This document shows, in pieces, positions 62,257 through 64,000 of a DNA stretch of 64,000 nt. Position 1 is the stretch's first letter. Every line of letters starts with the position of its first letter. Below the pieces are notes generated by a model, which ran no database searches, was not told the origin of the DNA, and saw only the letters and a program-made list of their open reading frames with translations. This DNA is from Massilia pinisoli (GTDB lineage Bacteria; Pseudomonadota; Gammaproteobacteria; Burkholderiales; Burkholderiaceae_D), in contig NZ_JANUGW010000001.1 of assembly GCF_024753285.1 (NCBI RefSeq), positions 124,001-188,000 on the forward strand, read 5' to 3'. A program made the translations under genes and the position numbers.

Positions 62257-63789
62257 CTAGCCCGCCGGCATGCCGTACTGGCGGATGTGGTCGAGCATCG
62301 CGCGGTTCGGGGGAAGCTGCGGCAGCATGCGGGCGGTGAGCCGCGCGGCATCGCGGAAAAACTGGTCGGCACGCTCGGGCAGGTCGGACGCGCGCTCGGG
62401 CAATTCGGGCCGGAAGCCCATCCCGTACAGCACGTACTGCCAGCTGGCGGACGGAAAGATCTCTTCGATGCGCGGGAAATCGCGCCACGCCGGGGCACGG
62501 GTACGCCACAGCGCAAGCAGTTCCGACAGCCGGGGCGAGCGCGTGCGCGCCGCGCGGTGGTCGGTCCAGTACGCGGCATCCGTGCGCTTCGACAGCACGT
62601 AGTGCAGCTTCAGGAAATCGATGATTCTCTCCCAGCGATACATGAACGCATCGTTGAAACGGGCGGCGACGGCGTCCATCTGCGCGCGCGTGGCGGGCAG
62701 GTCGTCGGCGAGCCAGCCGGCCGACAATTCCACGAGCGCGAGCGCGGACGCTTCCAGCGGCTCGATGAAGCCGGCGGACAGGCCGACGGCGACGACGTTG
62801 CGTTCCCAGAAGCGCGCGCGGTAGCCCGGGTCGAACGCGATCCTGCGCGGCGCCGCAATGTCGCCGACGATGCCAGTGCCGGCGAGGTAGGCCCGCAAGG
62901 TGCGCTCGGCCTCGTCGTCGCCGCAGTGGACGCTGGAATACACGTAGCCGACGCCGCGCCGCGTGGGCAGGCCGATGTCCCAGGTCCAGCCGCAGGCCTG
63001 CGCCGTCGACGTGGTTTGCGACGCGATCGGCGTGTCGGGCGTGGGGTAAGGCACCTGCACGGCGAGCGCGCGGTCGTTGAACAGCACGTCGCGCTGCGAT
63101 ACGAACGGCACGCCGTAGTGGCGGCCCAGCAGCAGCGAGGCCATGCCCGTGCAGTCGATGAACAGGTCGCCCTCGATCGCGCCCGCCTCGCGCGTGCGCA
63201 GCGCGGCGATGTCGCCGTTGTCGAGCGAGACGATGTCGGTGACGTGCGCCTGTACGTGGCGGACGCGCAGCTTGTCGACGCAGTGGCGCTGCAGGAACAG
63301 GCCGAACTTGCCGGCGTCCAGGTGGTAGCCGTAGTTGGCGACCCCCGCGAATTCCGGCGTCTGCGGCTGCTTCGGCGCGCAGCCGGCGCGGCACAGGTGC
63401 GGCTGGTAGCTCACGAGGTCGGCGAACGGCGTGCCGCGGTGCGCCCGCTGCCACGCGGCCGCGAGGTTCGCGTCGCCGTGGCCATGGGGCAGGGAGAAGG
63501 GGTGGAAATAGGTGTCGGAGGCAGCACCGTCGACCCAGCCATCGAAACGCGAACCCTGCTTGAATGCGGCGTCGCACTCGCGGAAGAACGCGGCTTCGGA
63601 GACGCCGATGCGCTGCAGAGTTTCCCGCATCGATGGCCACGTGCCCTCGCCGACGCCGATCGGCGCCACCCCGGGAGACTCCACCAGCGTGACGGACAGG
63701 CGCGGATGCTCGGCCGCGAGGACGGCCGCCGTCAGCCAGCCGGCGGACCCGCCGCCGACCACGACGACCTGTTGGATGGGTTGACTCAT
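62257..63789 (-). CDS. tryptophan-halogenase-like flavoprotein with altered WxWxIP motif
   Basis: A 510-residue FAD protein: GGGSAGW at 12-18, catalytic-type Lys77 (AAFKQG), FIEPLEASALALVE in the flavin-tail region. The halogenase motif WxWxIP reads WTWDIG (W268, W270, I272, G273), so the Pro is lost. The motif is thought to hinder monooxygenase chemistry, and its change may mark altered function. ATG 63789 was chosen by homology (an in-frame ATG at 63819 adds ten residues). It is 137 bases downstream of a TonB receptor whose end is visible at 63927. Confidence 0.83.
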   Translation of the reverse strand: MSQPIQQVVVVGGGSAGWLTAAVLAAEHPRLSVTLVESPGVAPIGVGEGTWPSMRETLQRIGVSEAAFFRECDAAFKQGSRFDGWVDGAASDTYFHPFSLPHGHGDANLAAAWQRAHRGTPFADLVSYQPHLCRAGCAPKQPQTPEFAGVANYGYHLDAGKFGLFLQRHCVDKLRVRHVQAHVTDIVSLDNGDIAALRTREAGAIEGDLFIDCTGMASLLLGRHYGVPFVSQRDVLFNDRALAVQVPYPTPDTPIASQTTSTAQACGWTWDIGLPTRRGVGYVYSSVHCGDDEAERTLRAYLAGTGIVGDIAAPRRIAFDPGYRARFWERNVVAVGLSAGFIEPLEASALALVELSAGWLADDLPATRAQMDAVAARFNDAFMYRWERIIDFLKLHYVLSKRTDAAYWTDHRAARTRSPRLSELLALWRTRAPAWRDFPRIEEIFPSASWQYVLYGMGFRPELPERASDLPERADQFFRDAARLTARMLPQLPPNRAMLDHIRQYGMPAG

Positions 63790-63888
63790 CACAGCTTCCT
63801 TATTTCCGGTGGGCCGCATGAGTCTACCTGAAAATGCTGTATTTGGAACAACTTTTTATACGCTGAAACCGATTACGGCAGGCTACAC

Positions 63889-63918
63889 ATCCGCCGCGGA
63901 CCGGAGTCCGCGGCGGAT
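63889..63918 (-). terminator. 13-bp perfect hairpin between TonB receptor and halogenase
   Basis: ATCCGCCGCGGAC and its exact complement form a 13-bp stem closed by a 4-base loop (63902-63905), nine bases after the receptor stop. There is no T-run on the minus strand, so it may act as mRNA stabiliser or processing signal rather than full terminator. Same relative position as the hairpin at 34692-34715. Confidence 0.5.
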
Positions 63919-63926
63919 GGGCTACG

Positions 63927-64000
63927 TTAGAACTTGTAGCGCGCGCCGACCATGTAGCGCGGACCCGACTGCGTCACGAACAGAGCCTGATGCTGGTCGC
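63927..64000 (-). CDS. TonB-dependent receptor, last 23 codons (5' end outside window)
   Basis: Minus-strand reading from the window edge gives QALFVTQSGPRYMVGARYKF and a TAA stop at 63929-63927. GPRYMVGARYKF with a terminal Phe is the typical last strand of TonB-dependent receptors of the Xanthomonas/Caulobacter type. It heads the halogenase-SapC-cupin-halogenase locus. Confidence 0.8.
   Translation of the reverse strand, partial: DQHQALFVTQSGPRYMVGARYKF

Noticed and set aside
1..64000. tRNA, rRNA, CRISPR array, integrase or transposase
   Set aside because: None was recognised on either strand by reading; no tRNA-like cloverleaf, spaced repeat array or recombinase motif was seen. A tRNA scan was not possible here.

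Overview
The window is a high-GC, gene-dense bacterial chromosome segment. Shine-Dalgarno motifs are clear, genes often overlap by 1-17 bases, and no tRNA, rRNA, IS element, phage gene or CRISPR array was seen. The gene set (TonB-dependent receptors next to tryptophan-halogenase-like flavoproteins, a PEP-CTERM exported protein, many c-di-GMP enzymes, LacI-controlled glycoside hydrolases, GH92, GH94, a Neisseria/Burkholderia-type porin) points to a free-living betaproteobacterium. An Oxalobacteraceae member close to Massilia/Telluria is my best guess; this is inferred from gene content and was not tested by a search.

Layout. 1-6.2 kb: the end of a TonB receptor, a hypothetical gene, an ECF41 sigma factor, a diguanylate cyclase, a KfrA-like coiled-coil DNA-binding protein, and an Lrp regulator divergent from an EamA exporter. 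6.2-14.7 kb: GH92 mannosidase, a 47-codon peptide gene coupled to a GNAT acetyltransferase, quinone reductase, YaiO-like protein, UspA, MaoC hydratase, LivK-type binding protein, TetR regulator. 14.9-29.3 kb: a four-PAS GGDEF/EAL protein, a repeat-rich disordered protein, a LacI regulator, a GH94 phosphorylase plus GPH symporter operon, a Gfo/Idh oxidoreductase, a PAS/EAL phosphodiesterase with a dead GGDEF domain, and WrbA. 29.4-30.1 kb: a decayed UPF0178 gene. 30.2-36.2 kb: Ig-like lipoprotein, TonB receptor, halogenase-like flavoprotein. 36.3-41.1 kb: a KimA-like permease divergent from a KdpD/KdpE-like pair. 41.1-46.3 kb: cupin-like protein, then an operon of porin, solute-binding protein and MHS-family MFS permease with a divergent LysR. 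46.4-58.1 kb: a complete beta-glucoside uptake and breakdown cluster. 58.2-58.9 kb: an Mn2+ riboswitch with mntP. 59.0-64.0 kb (minus strand): TonB receptor, halogenase, SapC, cupin-like protein, halogenase.

How the genes work together. The 46-58 kb cluster is coherent: a CUT1 ABC importer and a GluP-type symporter bring in sugars, an exported GH3 lipoprotein and a cytoplasmic GH1 cut beta-glucosides, and glucokinase phosphorylates the glucose. A LacI protein in the middle probably acts on three near-identical operators (TGGRAACGTTTCCA-like), two of which sit just downstream of good sigma-70 promoters. A second LacI protein (18.5 kb) probably acts on two sites sharing TGTTAGCGCTA: one controls the GH94/GPH operon (best guess: cellobionate), and the other lies in a promoter-operator-terminator unit with no obvious gene, a candidate small RNA.

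The least understood content is the pair of TonB receptor/halogenase loci. The right-hand one (receptor, halogenase, SapC, cupin, halogenase) looks like a transport-linked system of unknown chemistry. Both receptor-halogenase junctions carry strong hairpins that could set unequal expression of receptor and enzyme.
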